DNA from: Gossypium raimondii
Lineage: Eukaryota; Streptophyta; Magnoliopsida; Malvales; Malvaceae
Reading direction: 5' to 3'
NCBI RefSeq assembly: GCF_025698545.1
Contig: NC_068575.1
Coordinates: 59,405,980-59,469,979 of the forward strand
Length of the DNA stretch: 64,000 bases
Part shown: positions 45,177 through 57,199 of the stretch, piece after piece
How the letters are laid out: every line of letters begins with the position of its first letter
Position numbering within the stretch: the first letter of the stretch is position 1
Made by a program: the position numbers and the translations under genes
The notes under the pieces: generated by a model
Database searches by the model: none
Seen by the model: only the letters and a program-made list of their open reading frames with translations
What the model was told of the DNA's origin: nothing

Positions 45177-47451
45177 ATGACTCAAAGGTGTGTTCCGGCG
45201 CCTTTCTTGACGAAAACATACAAGCTGGTGGACGATCCCATCACCGACGATGTGATTTCCTGGAATGAAAACGGCACATCGTTTGTCGTCTGGAATATTG
45301 CTGATTTTGCTAAGGATTTGCTTCCCAAGTATTTCAAACACGACAACTTTTCTAGCTTCGTGCGTCAGCTCAACACTTACGTAACTTCTCTATTTCCTTA
45401 CTTTATTCTAAACCCTTTACTAATTGCATTAAAAGTCTATATTCCATTATTTTGTTTTTAAAATAAAATATAGATAAACTTAATGTTAGTGACAGAATAT
45501 TATCGCTTAAACTGTAAATGGTTGCTTTTCATCATATTCCTGAACTAATTAAATAAAGAATAAATTATTAAATAATCACTTTTGTTTACCTCGGGTTACA
45601 TTTTAATGACTTATATATATTTAAAATCTTATATTTTAGTTATTTACGCTATCATGTTGTAACATTTTAGTTCTTGAGTTGTTAATTTTAGTTAACGGTG
45701 TAATGATAAGTGACGTGGCATGTTAAATCATCATTTCAAACAAAAATTTTACGTTTATTTATACAATTGGTCCCCATATTTTTTGTTTTAAGCAATTTAA
45801 TTTTTTATGTTCTTTTAATTTTCCTTTTTTTTCATTCTCTTCTCTTCTCCTTCTATTTTCCCTATTATCTATCTCTTTTAACATTGTTTTCTATGTTTGC
45901 CATTTGTTAAAACTAGTTCCTATATTTTTTATTTTTTTGAATAATTTAATTTTTTCGAGTGAGGCAAACTTGTGGATTAGTTTTAACAAATGGAAAACAT
46001 AGAAAAACCACATTAAAAGAAATGAAGAAAGGAGGAAAACAGAGGGAGAAGCAGAAGAGAATGGAAAATAAAGAAAGAAAGAAAAAGTTAAAAGAACATT
46101 AAAGAAAAAAACTAAATTGCTCAAAATGATAAAATATAGGGACCAATTATAGAATTTAACCTAAAATTTTTATTTGAAATTATGATTTAACGTGCGATGT
46201 CATGTCAGCTTACCATTACACGGTTAACGGTAGTTAATGACTTAATGATTAAAATATTACAACACGATAACAAGTGAGTAAAACGTAACATTTCAAACAT
46301 AAATTACTAAAATATAACCTGAGTCAAACAAAAGTGACTATTATAATAATTTACCCAATAATACTTTATCCTTCTACTGCTTCTATTCAAAACACAATTA
46401 TTTAGTTATTTTAAGGCAAGGGTTATAGTTTTCATTTTCTCCTTTCTCGATTAATGAAATTATAGATCCTTTGTCTTTCATAATATTGTTAAACGTACTA
46501 CAACATACATTCAATTTTAATTTCTTTATTGAAAAATAGGTAAATTAATGGGTGAGAAAATAATCTCTCTATTAAATGTTTATTTTAGTGTTTTATACAT
46601 AATATAATAGTAAATTCAATATTCAATATTTACCTATTTATTCAATTAAGTACTTTTAAAATTTTAAAATAAAAACAAATACTTTTTCTACTAACAAGCA
46701 TCCATTTTAAAAAAAAAAAAACTGAAAGAAATATATTCTTTTAAATATTTATCGTTTTCCTTTGCAGGGATTTCGAAAGGTTGTCCAAGACAAATGGGAA
46801 TTCGCAAACGAGAACTTCAAGCGAGGGCAAAAAGAGCTATTGTCCGAAATGCGCCGTCGGAAGGCAGTGACACCATCTCCGGCGAACGGTAAAACGCCTG
46901 CTGCTGTTCCTTCCTCCCCGACTAAGTCCGGAGAGGACCAAGGGTCCACTTCCACGTCATCACTGGACTCGAAGAATCCAGGATCAGTTGAAACGAAGCA
47001 GGAGACAATGAATGTATTCTCTAATTTATCAAACGAGAACGAAAAACTGAAAAAACATAACGAGTTGTTGAGCTCGGAGCTGGCGCAAGCGAAGAAGCAA
47101 TGCGACGAGCTGGTGGCCTTCTTAACCGAACGTGTGAAGGTGAGTCCCGACCAATTCAATCGCATCATGCGGCAAGGAAGCTATGATTCCACCCGTGATG
47201 ACGATGATCATGGCCGTAGGTACGGTGCTGGTGATCCTGATGACCACGATCACGATGATGACGACGAAAATGGTAGCCAAGATTGGAACGGAAGTTTGAA
47301 ACTGTTTGGGGTTTGGTTGAAAGGCGCGGGAAAAAAGAGGTTGCCGAAGGAGAAGAAAATTGTGTACGGTGAGCCATATGCTAAGCAGATGAAGACCGTA
47401 GATTTTAACCACGCGGGAATGAGAATGAAAAGCGGCAAAGTTTGCAACTGA
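45177..47451 (+). CDS. HSFB1: Heat stress transcription factor B-1 (HSFB1/TBF1 type), 295 aa
   Basis: Exons 45177-45380 and 46768-47451 join after QLNTY|GFRK, the conserved intron position in the DNA-binding domain of plant HSFs. Residues 6-100 are the winged-helix DNA-binding domain ([15 protein letters not shown].., [18 protein letters not shown]). Residues 150-190 form the HR-A/B coiled coil ([17 protein letters not shown]). An Asp/His-rich acidic stretch lies at about 211-235. KLFGVWLKG (246-254) holds the LFGV repressor motif of class B HSFs, a basic [10 protein letters not shown] (256-265) is the likely nuclear signal, and the chain ends GKVCN like Arabidopsis HSFB1 (SKVCN). It acts in the nucleus as a repressor or modulator binding heat-shock elements, linked in Arabidopsis to growth-defence switching. 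The start is [10 protein letters not shown]; an upstream in-frame alternative at 45135 is unlikely. Assignment to B1 rather than B2 rests on LFGVWLKG and the VCN end. Confidence 0.93.
45559..46356. mobile_element. Approximately 800-bp near-palindromic foldback element in the HSFB1 intron
   Basis: The two halves are inverted copies. AAATTATTAAATAATCACTT at the left end matches the reverse of ..GTGACTATTATAATAATTTA at the right end. The centre holds TTTCTATGTTTGCCATTTGT against ACAAATGGAAAACATAGAAA, separated by about 55 bp. Intermediate blocks (AATTGGTCCCCATATTTT against ATATAGGGACCAATTAT; TTCATTCTCTTCTC against AGAAGAGAATGGAA) also pair. It occupies more than half of the 1,387-bp intron. It has no ORF and is probably a non-autonomous DNA transposon. 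Confidence 0.85.
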
Positions 47452-48214
47452 CCAATCAAAGGTGGACACAAATAAGTCAGGTTATATTCTTGTAATTTTA
47501 AAATTAAAAGAAGAAGAGATGTGGGAGGTAAAATATAAAGGCATCGTTGGCTTCCTTTTTCCGCTCTAAAGAAAATAATTATTATCATCGTTGTTTTTTT
47601 AAGTCAAAAAACATTGACTCTATTAACTAAATTAAACTTTAAAAATAACATATAATTAAAATATCGTCCTTTGTGTGTAAGCTTGTATGCATCTAAAACA
47701 CATGTTACAGCCAATTAATTATACTATATTTGAATAAAAGGACATTTTAAGATTTTATCACTTTACCAAATAATATTATTTCTTATAGAATTGCATTTAC
47801 TTTTGTAAATACTGCTTGAATTGAGGAAAATAAATCGCGTGTGAATATGTGATTATCAATTTCATCAAATTTACCAACTATTTATGAGAATTTTGCTATA
47901 GATATATACACGTATCAATTTTAATGTTGTTATTCAATTTCAACTAAATTGATCAAAATAAGATAATACTAATAATTAGAATGATTATATTTATGTTTAT
48001 TATCTATCTATGTTAATATAAAATTTTCAATGAATTACTGTCACGATATGAACTCAATTAAAAAATTAAAAATCATTTAAAGAATAAAAGATTTTGTTTT
48101 AGGCATTTGAAATAAAACATTTGTAATTTAAGCACTGTTTTACATAATTCGGTTATTTTGGCCACTCACATAAAAATCACAAACCGTGACAATTAAAAAA
48201 TTAGTATAATAGTA
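47452..48214. other. 3' flank of HSFB1, no gene
   Basis: AT-rich sequence; nothing recognised. Confidence 0.5.
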
Positions 48215-49060
48215 AATTTAGTCCTCAACTTTTATATATTATATTAATTTAGTCATAATTTTAAAAAATTAACCCTCAGAATTTAAAATGACCACCCTAA
48301 TTTTTAAAAAATCAAAGAAATGTATAAAAATATATAAATATTTTTTTAAAAATATAATAATAAATTTAAATTTTATATTAATATTAAATATAAAAAACCC
48401 TTCCCACCCCACGTCCCTCTCCTCCGACCCTCGCTCTCCCCATTGGCTGAGCAACGAGACGCATGGCGAATTCTGTCTGGAACATAATAGTGCACACCTA
48501 AAAGCAGACTGATAAAATAGTAAGTTGAATGTAAGAGGAAAAGATATTTGATACGGAATATTCACCACATATCTCAAATTAGGGCAAATTCGTCTTCACC
48601 ACATCTCCTTGAATAACCTCAACTAAAATCAACATTTTAGACAACATTGTCAAATCCCCAATTCTAGAACATTCAAATTTTTTAGGTAATTGGCTATTAA
48701 AGCTCCTAAAGTTGAGAATTTGATCCATTTAAGCGATGAGAGAAAGGGGTGCCTTGAAAATCACGTTGAAGCTTGAGGACCATACAAGGATCGAGTTTGA
48801 CGACAATGGCCAAGGAGGGGAGAGGTCCGGTGAAGGAGAGGGAGACGGACGAGGTGAGGAGGGGAGGGTTTTTGTTTGATTTAATATTAATATAAAATTT
48901 AAATTTATTATTATATTTTTTGAAAAATATTTATGTATTTTTGTATATTTTTAAATTTTTTAAAATCATGATCAAATTGAGATATTTATAAAACTTGAGG
49001 GTTAAATTTTTTTAAATTATGACTAAATTAATATAATATGTAAAATATGAGAGTTGTTTG
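48215..49060. mobile_element. Long-TIR non-autonomous element, about 850 bp
   Basis: Arms of about 190 bp at 48,215-48,405 and 48,861-49,060 are inverted copies. ATATTAATTTAGTCATAATT and TTTAAATTTTATATTAATAT in the left arm recur reversed in the right arm, as does CCCTCA / TGAGGG. The inner 450 bp is relatively GC-rich (GGAGGGGAGAGGTCCGG..) and has no convincing ORF. The exact ends and the target duplication were not resolved. Confidence 0.75.
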
Positions 49061-50101
49061 TGCCTAAAATGAAAATAATTTATAATTGAGTCACTATATG
49101 GAGTTTACCCAATACATAATCATAAATGATAGTAGAAAATCTTGGTAAGTTTTTGAAAGAAGGTAAGAATAATAGAGCCCATAAGATGGGCCCGAAGCCC
49201 ATTTTTAGCAAAACTCAAAAGAGTTGCCTGAAAGGGCATTGGGTTCCAAAACTATCCGACTTATATTATTATTTAAAATTGGTTGCAAATGAAGTTGACA
49301 TTAATTTAAGACTGATAGTAATATAATGAATAATTGCATGTGATTAAATTTGTGGTGGGAACATCCACAGTAAGTCTATGGAAAACTAGGTCAACAATTC
49401 TTGACATGGGGAATTATCCTACTTGGGGATCTTTGCATCACACCTCAGTACACATGGAAAACTATGTGTGACCTTTTAAAACTGATTTAGCTTAAGATCT
49501 GCTTTCTGAACTTTTATGTCACTGTAGTCTATATTAATTAGACAAGTTTATTTCAGATGAAAACTGTAACTGCGCATATTCCACATCTTTTCTAAGATTG
49601 CTCCTTCATATTGTAGCAAAATTAAACTTGGTTAATCTTAGTTTTAGAAGAGTATGACCTCCTATCTATTTGCGACAACAGTCAATTTATAATCAGCTTT
49701 TATGCATCATTTCCATTTTTTTTGGATCCTTTACTTTGGGATATTTACATGGCTTATTCTTCCATTTCTGCTTTGCTTTTTATTCTCCTGCTATTTGCCA
49801 CTGGTCGAATGAATTTTAGAATGAAAAGCATTGTGTATTTGACTTACTAAGATTTGATACCTGGAATTCTGTTCTACCACTTACTTGATGAATCAATTCT
49901 ATGTGGGCCTTAGAAACTCACAATTTAATATATATATATATATATATATATACATTTTTCACTTATTATTATTAATTGTTTCAAACTGTACATTTTATTA
50001 TTTATTGTATGTTAATTTTAAATACATCAGCAGAAACAATTAAACTTTAATTGAATCATAAATTAAATGATAATGAAACATATCGTAAGATAATAGTTGG
50101 C
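49061..50101. other. Intergenic between HSFB1 and the patatin gene
   Basis: No gene supported. An AT microsatellite lies at about 49,927-49,952. Confidence 0.5.
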
Positions 50102-52459
50102 CTACGGTGATTTGCAATTGGAGCACCTCAGTTTGTTTTCATCCGACAGTAGTTTTGCGAACCTACAAATATTAATCCATGATTTTATGTGTATATATAT
50201 AGTTAAAAACATGTTGTAAAATGTTATGAAAATTAAAAATAATTATTGACTAAAATATATGATATATACCTTTGCAGTGCTTCTGCATTGGAGCCGCCAT
50301 TTTCTACTGGTTCGTAAAAGCCGGTGTCGAGATTGATGCGTGAAACAGTTTTAGTGAGCAACTTGTGTCCTTTATCGACAAGGCTGTCCAGATTCTCCTT
50401 TGTAGATATATCGACGGAGGCCATATCCCCAGTTAGCGTGTCATCCTGGTTTTAAAAAAATCATCAAATTATATATATAGAAGAGGATATTTATAGCATA
50501 TAGACATAGGAAAAAGACAAGAAAATTACATCGATACGAAGATACATGTCCTCAGAATGAAGGGCCCGGAAAATAACAGAGTTATGGTAGTCAATCATAT
50601 CCTTGCTAGCTTCGCCATAAAAATCCAGTATGGGACTAGCATTATTTTCAAATAACCAGCTTATCAGACCCCATTTGGACGCCGTTTTGGCATCGTATTT
50701 CTTTTCGTGCCTGTTGGATCCTGCTCCTAGCGAGATCACAAGATAGCGTCCATAATCCAAGGGGTCCATCGCTGCAAAATCTGGGTTCTCTTTCATTAAC
50801 TCTTTCGTCACTTCTCGTATGGCAACCAATGTCTGATCCATCCAAATTCCAACCATTAACTTAATTCTCAGCAAATCATTCTTATATGAGTTCATTTTAG
50901 GGTTTTATTTTTATTTCTTAACTTACGGGATTGTTGGCTGCGATGCCGCCGTCGATAAGGTTGAATTCTTCATCGTTGTTCTTGAAATAATAAGATGGGA
51001 AATAGGTTGGCGCTGCAGACGTGGATATGCAGATGTCTGATAACAGGGCGTCAATCTCTGGTCTTTGAGGAATCTGCATGCATACCCAAAATTACATAAC
51101 GTGCCTGTCTCTGCTATTATTTGCCTAGCTGCTATAGTTGACCATTTGTAAAATTAATTAGTTGACAACACAAATTTAATTATATATATATACAAACCTC
51201 AATTTACCCACCCCACAAAGGTTCTGTCTATTCATTTTTTAGATGTCCATCCAGCCTAATATAAAGTTTACGCAAGGATCCAACTTGGAATACAAAAAAT
51301 GATAGACAACCCGACTTGCAACAAACGAAATTGTCAAATAACACCACTACGTTTAAACAATTCATTGTTATATATCATTACAAACTTGAAAGAAAGATAG
51401 GCAAAGAATCCTAAAATAAAGAACCCAATCTTCATATCATGTTTGACATTAACTTAAAGATCCAACCAATTGGACTTTTGGATTTGGGTTCAATTCACTG
51501 AATTGAATATTTTAAACACTTATTTAATGTGAAATAAATTATAAAAAATACTTAACAAAAAAATGCATTTAGCTTAATGTTAGTATTTAAAATATAAGAC
51601 TAAAATATTAAAACTATAAATCTCATTAATTACAAATAAAATTTTAAAAATATATAAATACATAAAACCAATTTTTACTTATTCAATTCAATTATGCACG
51701 ATTGACTTCACCATGTGTAATTCACCGTGGTTCTCTCCTTTATTTATTTCGATTAATTATAACTGGAATAACGGTAGTCAGTTAATTACCTGATAGGTGG
51801 AGAAGATAGTAGGCTGAAGTTTCTTGATGTCGAAAGTAGGAATGGCAATACTGGTCAAGGTTTGATGCAATTTAGTGTTCCCTAATAAGTCTCTAATCAG
51901 CTTGTAAAGATACTTCCCATCGTATCTGGGTCCCGTTAGTGCTTTCGTTATCGTCGAAGCCCATGCCAGGATCCCACTGCATCTTCCAAATCCCCATAAA
52001 CTTCGAAACGATAACATACAATATATATAAACACACAGCTATCATATATATAGGTTATGTTATATACCTCGGCTGTGGGAAAATTTGAGGGCCATTTTTA
52101 ACGTAAAAAGGCACTATATCTTTAGCAGCAAAAAGAGGACGACCACTTTCATCTGGGGCAGCTAACATGGCTGTTATAAGACCACCGGTGCTTGTTCCTG
52201 CCATGACGTCGAAGTAATCCGCAAGCCTAACATCCTCACCATCCAGTTTCTGTTTTCAACACAAAGCTTATACATAAATTGATGAATCATCGTTTATATA
52301 TATAATCTGTTAATTAATTACCTGAAGTTCAGATTCAAGTGCAGCGAGAATAACACCAGGAATGATTCCTCTAATTCCCCCTCCATCGATGCTGAGAACA
52401 GTGATAAGGTTTCCATATTTTGGTGGTTGGATTTGTACGGACGATAATCTTGCATCCAT
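50102..52459 (-). CDS. Patatin-like phospholipase / acyl hydrolase (7 exons, 397 aa)
   Basis: Minus-strand exons 52459-52322, 52249-52068, 51976-51790, 51073-50927, 50832-50530, 50445-50270 and 50162-50102 join in frame with GT..AG introns. The last short exon restores the family's RFAKLLS C-terminal region and ends at TAG. Patatin-fold enzymes remove acyl groups from phospho- and galactolipids with a Ser-Asp dyad. Seen here: the oxyanion loop DGGGIRG at 25-31, GTSTGG at 64-69 (Ser66), [12 protein letters not shown] near 188, and DGG at 210-212 (Asp210). The conserved [17 protein letters not shown] segment is present, as is [14 protein letters not shown] near the end. Length fits the cytosolic plant PLP1-5 (PLP2-like) group; no signal or transit peptide is seen. 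The start at 52459 is preferred over the in-frame ATG at 52534 because the TATA-like site lies just upstream of the latter. Such genes are often stress- or pathogen-induced; that is family knowledge. Confidence 0.93.
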
Positions 52460-52540
52460 TTTGAAGTTGGAAAACTTAAATGATAGATATTTACTGAAAC
52501 AAGAATATGTAGTATTGGAAATAATGAAAGACACAATGTG

Positions 52541-52548
52541 TATTTATA
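52541..52548 (-). promoter_or_regulatory. TATA box of the patatin-like gene
   Basis: TATAAATA on the minus strand, about 82 bp before the chosen ATG (52459). It lies only about 7 bp before the in-frame ATG at 52534, which would then fall upstream of the transcription start. Confidence 0.6.
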
Positions 52549-52929
52549 GACATATATAATTGCAGAGTTAGGCGTCTGAGAATGGAATTTCATTTGATTA
52601 TTCATTATTCAAATTACTTAGCAGTCAGCCATCAGCCATCAGCCATCAGCTATATCCTCGCTGGGACCATCACCAACATGCTACTTAAAAAATTGAAACA
52701 AATGAAGCTTGATCTAATTCACAAGGTATTCGTTGTATGGTTTTGTCTGTCATTCCCCACCAGTATGGATTTAAGTACACATATCATACTAATCCTTAGA
52801 GAGTTTCCTAAGGTTGGATTGAATGGTACTATAACAAAACTTGTTGTAACATTTTCTTTTTTCTTTCAGACAACTTCGTACTCATCAAATACCAGATATT
52901 ATAATCATAATCAGGATTAGAAAACAATT

Positions 52930-53050
52930 TTAATGGCATTAATTGAGCACATGGTTTCGGGTGCGCTAAAGTATATTATTTATGAGTTGAGAAGAAACTA
53001 TAGATAGTTTTAAGCATTGTGCCTATAATGATATTATTAAAAAAATTTAA
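52930..53050 (+). mobile_element. SINE-like fragment (same family as 63782)
   Basis: TGGCATTAATTGAGCACATG.. GGGTGCGCTAAAGTATATTATT.. TAAGCATTGTG and ATAATGATATTATTAAAAA match, with decay, the better-preserved copy near the end of the window. Confidence 0.6.
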
Positions 53051-53999
53051 ATATTTAACTACAACTGCATTTGTCAAACTAGGCCAAATCCTAGTAGTAA
53101 AAGGAATTTGCTTGTTAAAGCTTTACCCAAACCGATTTATTTAATCTAAAAATTCATTTTATTATTTAAAAATTAAAATATTTTATATTAAACTTATATA
53201 AAATAATATTTATGAAAAAAAATTTAGTTATACTGTGCTATATCATGTTTGAGTGGCATATCTCTATTGGAAACTGCATGAGCAAATGAAAGAAGAAAAT
53301 AACAAATTGAAAGTTGGGTTATAATTTTTGGTGGACCAATTAAACAATCATTCACACATTCAATGTCGTCGTGACATTTGCTTACCTTGGCTCAAGCCAC
53401 GGTTGGTCTAATTTATTTATTTGATTAATTATAATATCCTTTGTCACAACACTATATTACTCAGTAGTACTCTTACATCACCATAGCTTGAGAAAGTAAA
53501 CTTGATCCTATTTTTAGATTCATTTTAAAATATAATTTTAAATATAAAAATGAAACAAAAGGGATATCTTAAGATGAAAATTCTAATCCAAATGCTAAGG
53601 TTACCAAGTCAAATAGAGCTTCAAATCATATTATCCAAAAGCCAATTGTTCACCTAAATTCGCATACAAAGGGATTAGACTCTATTATAGCCTAAAGATC
53701 CATTTAAATTTTATATTAATAATACTAAGAAAAAGCTGAACTAAAATTAGAAAATGCCATGCAATAAATCTAATCCTGTTTCTTATCCAAATTATTCATA
53801 AAATTATACTCAAGGTTAAAAATATCAATTTTGGACATTCAATCCTATTTATTGTTAATTAATTAAGCCCACAAATTAAACTTGAGGATACTTTCGGTTA
53901 GAGATTGTGCGACCTGAATTCTATCACTTGTTGAAGAAATAAATAAAATATCAAAATAAGGGATCTGTGAGGACGAGAGGCCGAGGGTCAGTGGCGAAT
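53051..53999. other. Intergenic, no feature recognised
   Basis: AT-rich DNA upstream of the patatin gene; no ORF or repeat recognised. Confidence 0.5.
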
Positions 54000-54210
54000 C
54001 TAGAGGGGGCTGGCATGGGCCCGGCCCCTGCCCCCCCTAAAATTTAAAATTATTATTTAAGTCCTTAAATTTTTTAAAAAATTTAAAATTAATAAATGTA
54101 AAATTATACTTTGGCCCCCTTAAAATTATAAAAATTTAATTTAATCCTTTAAAAATTATAAATATATAGACTATTAAAAATTAAAATTTCATTCGGCCCC
54201 CTTAAAAGGT
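54000..54210. repeat. GGCCCCCT-type dispersed repeat
   Basis: CCCCCCTAAAATTT and two GGCCCCCTTAAAA motifs separated by AT-rich text (AATTTAATTTAATCC, TTTAAAAATTATAAA). The AT-rich text recurs in weaker form at about 63,420-63,545. I associate this repeat with cotton genomes from general knowledge. Confidence 0.55.
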
Positions 54211-57199
54211 TGTTCTGGCTTCTCCCCTGCCGAGGGTCGTATCGTTATAGATCCCCATTAAGCACAAAACTGGACTGGAGTTGCAACCCCACCCCTACAA
54301 TACAAACCATACCACACAAGTTGAGGTTGTATAGAACTATACTTCTACTATTTGACTTTGATTAAAATAGAGTTTTTCATGTAGTCGAAATTTCTTTTAT
54401 ATCATTAGTTTTTCAACATTAGTGAATTTATTTTCCACTGTCCGTAGTTTTTTTTTTTCTGAAAGAGTTTTCACATAAAATATGTATGTTCTTTTTTTTC
54501 TTTTCTTATTTCTCAGCGATCGTTCTACTGTCATTATCGACATTTATTACAACTCCTGAAAAAACAATTCAGGATAATTTATAATTTATTCAATGTAATT
54601 TTGTTCATTTCACACGCAATATTAAGAAGCTATAATGTTGATTTTGTTTTAGAGATTTATTTGTGAAATTAAAGGGAAAAAGAAAAAACAAAATGAGATA
54701 ATGAGTTGTATATATAAGATTAGAAAATTTGGAGTTTCTTGCTTCCTTCCTAATATTAAATACTAATTGGGAGAGAACTGATGAGATGTTGATTTCATCC
54801 CCGCACGTATACTGTTTCTTAGTTGAATCCATTTCCCTGGCTTTCGTCCCAACCTCGTCCATCATTTTCTTTCTTATTTAAACTTTTCCACGAAAAAGAG
54901 TACATTTAAAATATATTGGTGGGCTGGATAATTAATTACATGAGAAATTCCCTGTTTTAATTTTACACTGAACCTGGTGATAAAATAAAATAAAATAAAG
55001 TGAGCATCATCATCTTTCTTGAATGGATAATGATGGAGTTATTTGAATTCATACCAGTTGACCCACAAACTAACTAAAATGACATTTTCTTGCCTTCTCT
55101 ATATCCAACCCTAAGGTTGTGTACAGCTTGATTTATTAATAAATATGACATTCAATGCTTTCATAATACTCAAATTAAATTTTGATTTAATTTACAATTT
55201 GATGCATAAATCTTTATTTTTTATTTAATTATATATATTTAAAATAATAGTATTGATAATTCCAGAAAATATAAAAGTAGAATACGTCTGAATGAAGCTG
55301 AAAATAAAGGAAGGAAAGGATTGTAAACTCCTCTCTCTTTATTTGCTTTTTTAATTATTCTAAGTTGAAACCTTCTCAAATCTAATATCATTTTATACAT
55401 TGAATTTAATTATCAACTTTTCCTTTTAATTTTATAAAATAAATAAACCAATTTACATTATTTTGAAATTCATGCAAAAACCTTTAAAAACAATTTTAAA
55501 TGTGCAAACGCATCAAACTATAGGAAACGAAAATACTTATTATTTTTAAATTTTATCAAATGATATTTTTAACTAAAATGTTTTCTTTATTTTAAAAATT
55601 ATTTATGGTATATAAAAAGTATAATTTTATTTAAAAAGATGTAATTAGAAAATTAAAAAGTAATATATAACTTGGTTTCCTTTCTTTTCCTTTACATAGA
55701 GAAACTAGAAACGAAGTCGTCCCGTACTTTAATTGAAGATCAAACCATGTAAAACAAAAAACTTTATCTCAAATCAAAATTTAATTTTAAAAATAAAAAT
55801 TGATGCAACTTAAGCCAACTTCAAATTTCTTGACTTCAATTTAGTCCTTAGAGAAAGAAACTGCAATGTAACATAAGATCCATGCAGCTATTTTTGGTTG
55901 AATAATGAAGGGGAAAGTTCAAAATCCACACTCTGAAGGCCCATTATTGTTAAATGGCTGAAGCTTGTTAATACACTATTTTAATGTCCCACATTTTAAT
56001 TTTAATTCAAAATTTTCAACATGAATACATTACAAGTGCAATAAAACTTAAAAAATTATAGAAAGAAATTTATTATAACCGAGATATGATATGATTGAAC
56101 TTTGTTTAATTTGTTAGTAAAATTTCAGATGTTTTTATTTGATATGATTATGCCTTTTTTTAATGTTTATATTATGATTAGTGGATTTGTGGCTACTTCT
56201 TTTAACAATACATTAATTAATAAAAAAAATCAAATTTTCTCCCACACTTTTTAACTCATTTTTTCAACATTTTGGTGGGGCAATCACCATTAACAATTTG
56301 CTGGTGACCATAGAACCAGGGGGTTTGCAACTCTAGAGGATTTGCCCATAGGCACAACCCTCTACATACTTATTAGTCTGTAACTTTTGCATTAGCCAAG
56401 CTTACTTAATGTTTAAACATCTCTGGCTCACTGTTGGGATTTCCATTTTATCATTTGAGAACAAAGATAGATGCCTGATCCTCGAACCGACAAAAACTAG
56501 TCCTTTGGCAAGGATATTCTGCATATGTAATCAATTATTCCACTGTAAGTGGAGGGGGTTAAGAGATGGCCATAAATGTTAAGTGGAGTGGAGGGACCTC
56601 TCTTTTTGATTGCTTTGCTTCACTTTCTTATTAATTATTCAATTATACGCGTCCATTTTTTGTTGTTCCATGTTATTGTTATTACCAATGTAATATCAAT
56701 ATAAAAAATAACAATAAATCTCCATTCTAATTTCTTGTATACACATATTATACTTATTTTATGGGTAAATTACTTAGTTGGTCACCAAATTTTTAGGGCG
56801 TTTTCATTTTGATCACTCAAAAAAATTCTTTCGATTTGGTCACTGTCATTTTGATCACTCAAGCTCTAAATCTCTAACTACCATTAAAAAATCAAATTTA
56901 AATATGTATTTTGGGTCAATTTTTCTTTAAATCTGAGTCAAACTTTTATATCCACCTTCAACATCTTCCAACCTCCATTGTCCTATCCATGCCCAACACC
57001 TTCTTTGCCTCTCCTTGCACCCACCAACACCATTGCACCACCCATTTAAAACTTATCTAAATGATAAACACATAGAGAGATATTAACAGATTTCTAATGC
57101 TATCTATCTGCAGTGGTTCTTGCATACGCACCCATTGTAGAGAAAAGGAAGAATACACCATTTACTGAGAGTAACAAAGCATGGCAACATGCGAGGGGG
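54211..57199. other. Intergenic, no gene recognised
   Basis: Low-complexity AT sequence. At 56,762-56,870 a GGGTAAATTACTTAGTTGGTC start with repeated TTTTGATCACTCAA looks like one end of a MITE, but no partner end was found. Confidence 0.5.

Noticed and set aside
47122-47588. Minus-strand open frames over HSFB1 exon 2
   Set aside because: They are shadows of the codon pattern of HSFB1 (the Asp/His-rich stretch gives open antisense frames).
52460-52534. In-frame upstream ATG extending the patatin protein by 25 residues
   Set aside because: A TATAAATA box lies only about 7 bp before it, so it is probably not in the transcript; patatin homologs start near MDARLSS.
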